Shown one piece after another: positions 61,433 to 61,747 of a DNA stretch of 61,747 nt (position 1 is its first letter; the number at the start of each line of letters is the position of its first letter). Below the pieces are notes generated by a model. The model ran no database searches and was not told where the DNA came from. It saw only the letters and a program-made list of their open reading frames with translations. The stretch is taken from the NCBI RefSeq assembly GCF_023074075.1, contig NZ_JADPKT010000001.1:1-61747 (forward strand), given 5' to 3'. A program made the translations under genes and the position numbers. This stretch comes from Bradyrhizobium sp. 138 (lineage in GTDB: Bacteria > Pseudomonadota > Alphaproteobacteria > Rhizobiales > Xanthobacteraceae).

Positions 61433-61747
61433 TCACCCCTGTTCCGAAGGCAGACTAAACTGAAACACGGCCCCCCGCGGTTCATTCGCACCAGTCCAAA
61501 GTCGTCCTCCGTGCGCCTCGATGATCGATCGGCAAATCGACAAGCTCAGGCCGGTCCCGTCCGGCTTGGTGGTGTAAAAGGGCTCGAACAGGCGATCAAC
61601 GATTGCCACGTCAAGTCCAGGTCCGGTATCCCGGACGGCGACAACAAGGAGATTTGAGGCATCTGCAGCCGTGCTGATCCGCAGCTCCCGTCCGCCAACG
61701 TCGAGGCAGTTCATTGCCTCGATCGCGTTGAGGATCAAATTGAGAAC
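61433..61747 (-). CDS. Sensor histidine kinase, C-terminal ATPase part (cut by window edge)
   Basis: The last 104 residues of a histidine kinase, running off the right edge. The N-box NLILNAIEAM, the G1 box VRDTGPGLD, the F box LFEPFYTTKPDGTG and the G2 region LSICRSIIEAHGG are all present, so the ATP-binding domain is intact. The PFYTTKxxGTGL form is typical of NtrB/FixL-like kinases. The sensor and dimerisation domains lie outside the window. Confidence 0.92.
   Translation of the reverse strand, partial: VLNLILNAIEAMNCLDVGGRELRISTAADASNLLVVAVRDTGPGLDVAIVDRLFEPFYTTKPDGTGLSLSICRSIIEAHGGRLWTGANEPRGAVFQFSLPSEQG

Overview
The window looks like a chromosomal segment of a GC-rich alphaproteobacterium of the Bradyrhizobium type. 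This rests on codon use, the style of the polysaccharide genes, the many small membrane proteins, and a leading repeat that I recall as dispersed in Bradyrhizobium genomes. It is inference; no rRNA or species marker is present.

Layout. (a) 0.5-6.7 kb: ordinary genes (secreted alpha/beta hydrolase, lytic transglycosylase, OmpR-type response regulator, acyltransferase-3, metallo-beta-lactamase-fold hydrolase, aldose-epimerase-like protein). (b) 6.9-35.1 kb: a large exopolysaccharide (EPS) locus of the Wzx/Wzy type. It has four family-4 glycosyltransferases, two Wzx-like flippases, a Wzy-like polymerase, a Wzc/ExoP-type tyrosine autokinase, a WcaJ/ExoY-type initiating sugar-phosphate transferase and a pyruvyltransferase-like protein. 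Four acyltransferase-3 proteins lie in the locus and a fifth at 3.7 kb. It also has two related glycoside hydrolases, one with a Sec signal and the other a 1302-residue protein with 498-bp tandem repeats and a type-I-secretion-like C-terminus. (c) 35.2-42.2 kb: small proteins, then a same-strand HlyD-like / PilZ-bearing processive glycosyltransferase / GGDEF diguanylate cyclase set, apparently a c-di-GMP-controlled second glycan synthase. (d) 42.2-56.9 kb: a decayed accessory island with three vapBC-type toxin-antitoxin loci plus one ruined copy, an intact ParB-like/DNA methyltransferase fusion plus two broken 3' copies, a DUF5681-like protein, a TetR-like regulator, an XRE regulator divergent from a possible PD-(D/E)XK protein, and an RTX remnant. 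It ends at a 75-base tRNA-like sequence. (e) 56.9-60.6 kb: opgGH-type osmoregulated periplasmic glucan genes. (f) The right edge cuts a sensor histidine kinase.

Working together: the initiating transferase loads the first sugar onto the lipid carrier, the glycosyltransferases extend it, acyl- and pyruvyltransferases decorate it, flippase and polymerase export and join repeat units, and the autokinase sets chain length. The two hydrolases are candidates for trimming the polymer. Two intergenic regions flanking the autokinase and initiating-transferase genes share exact or near-exact sequence motifs, which suggests a common regulator.
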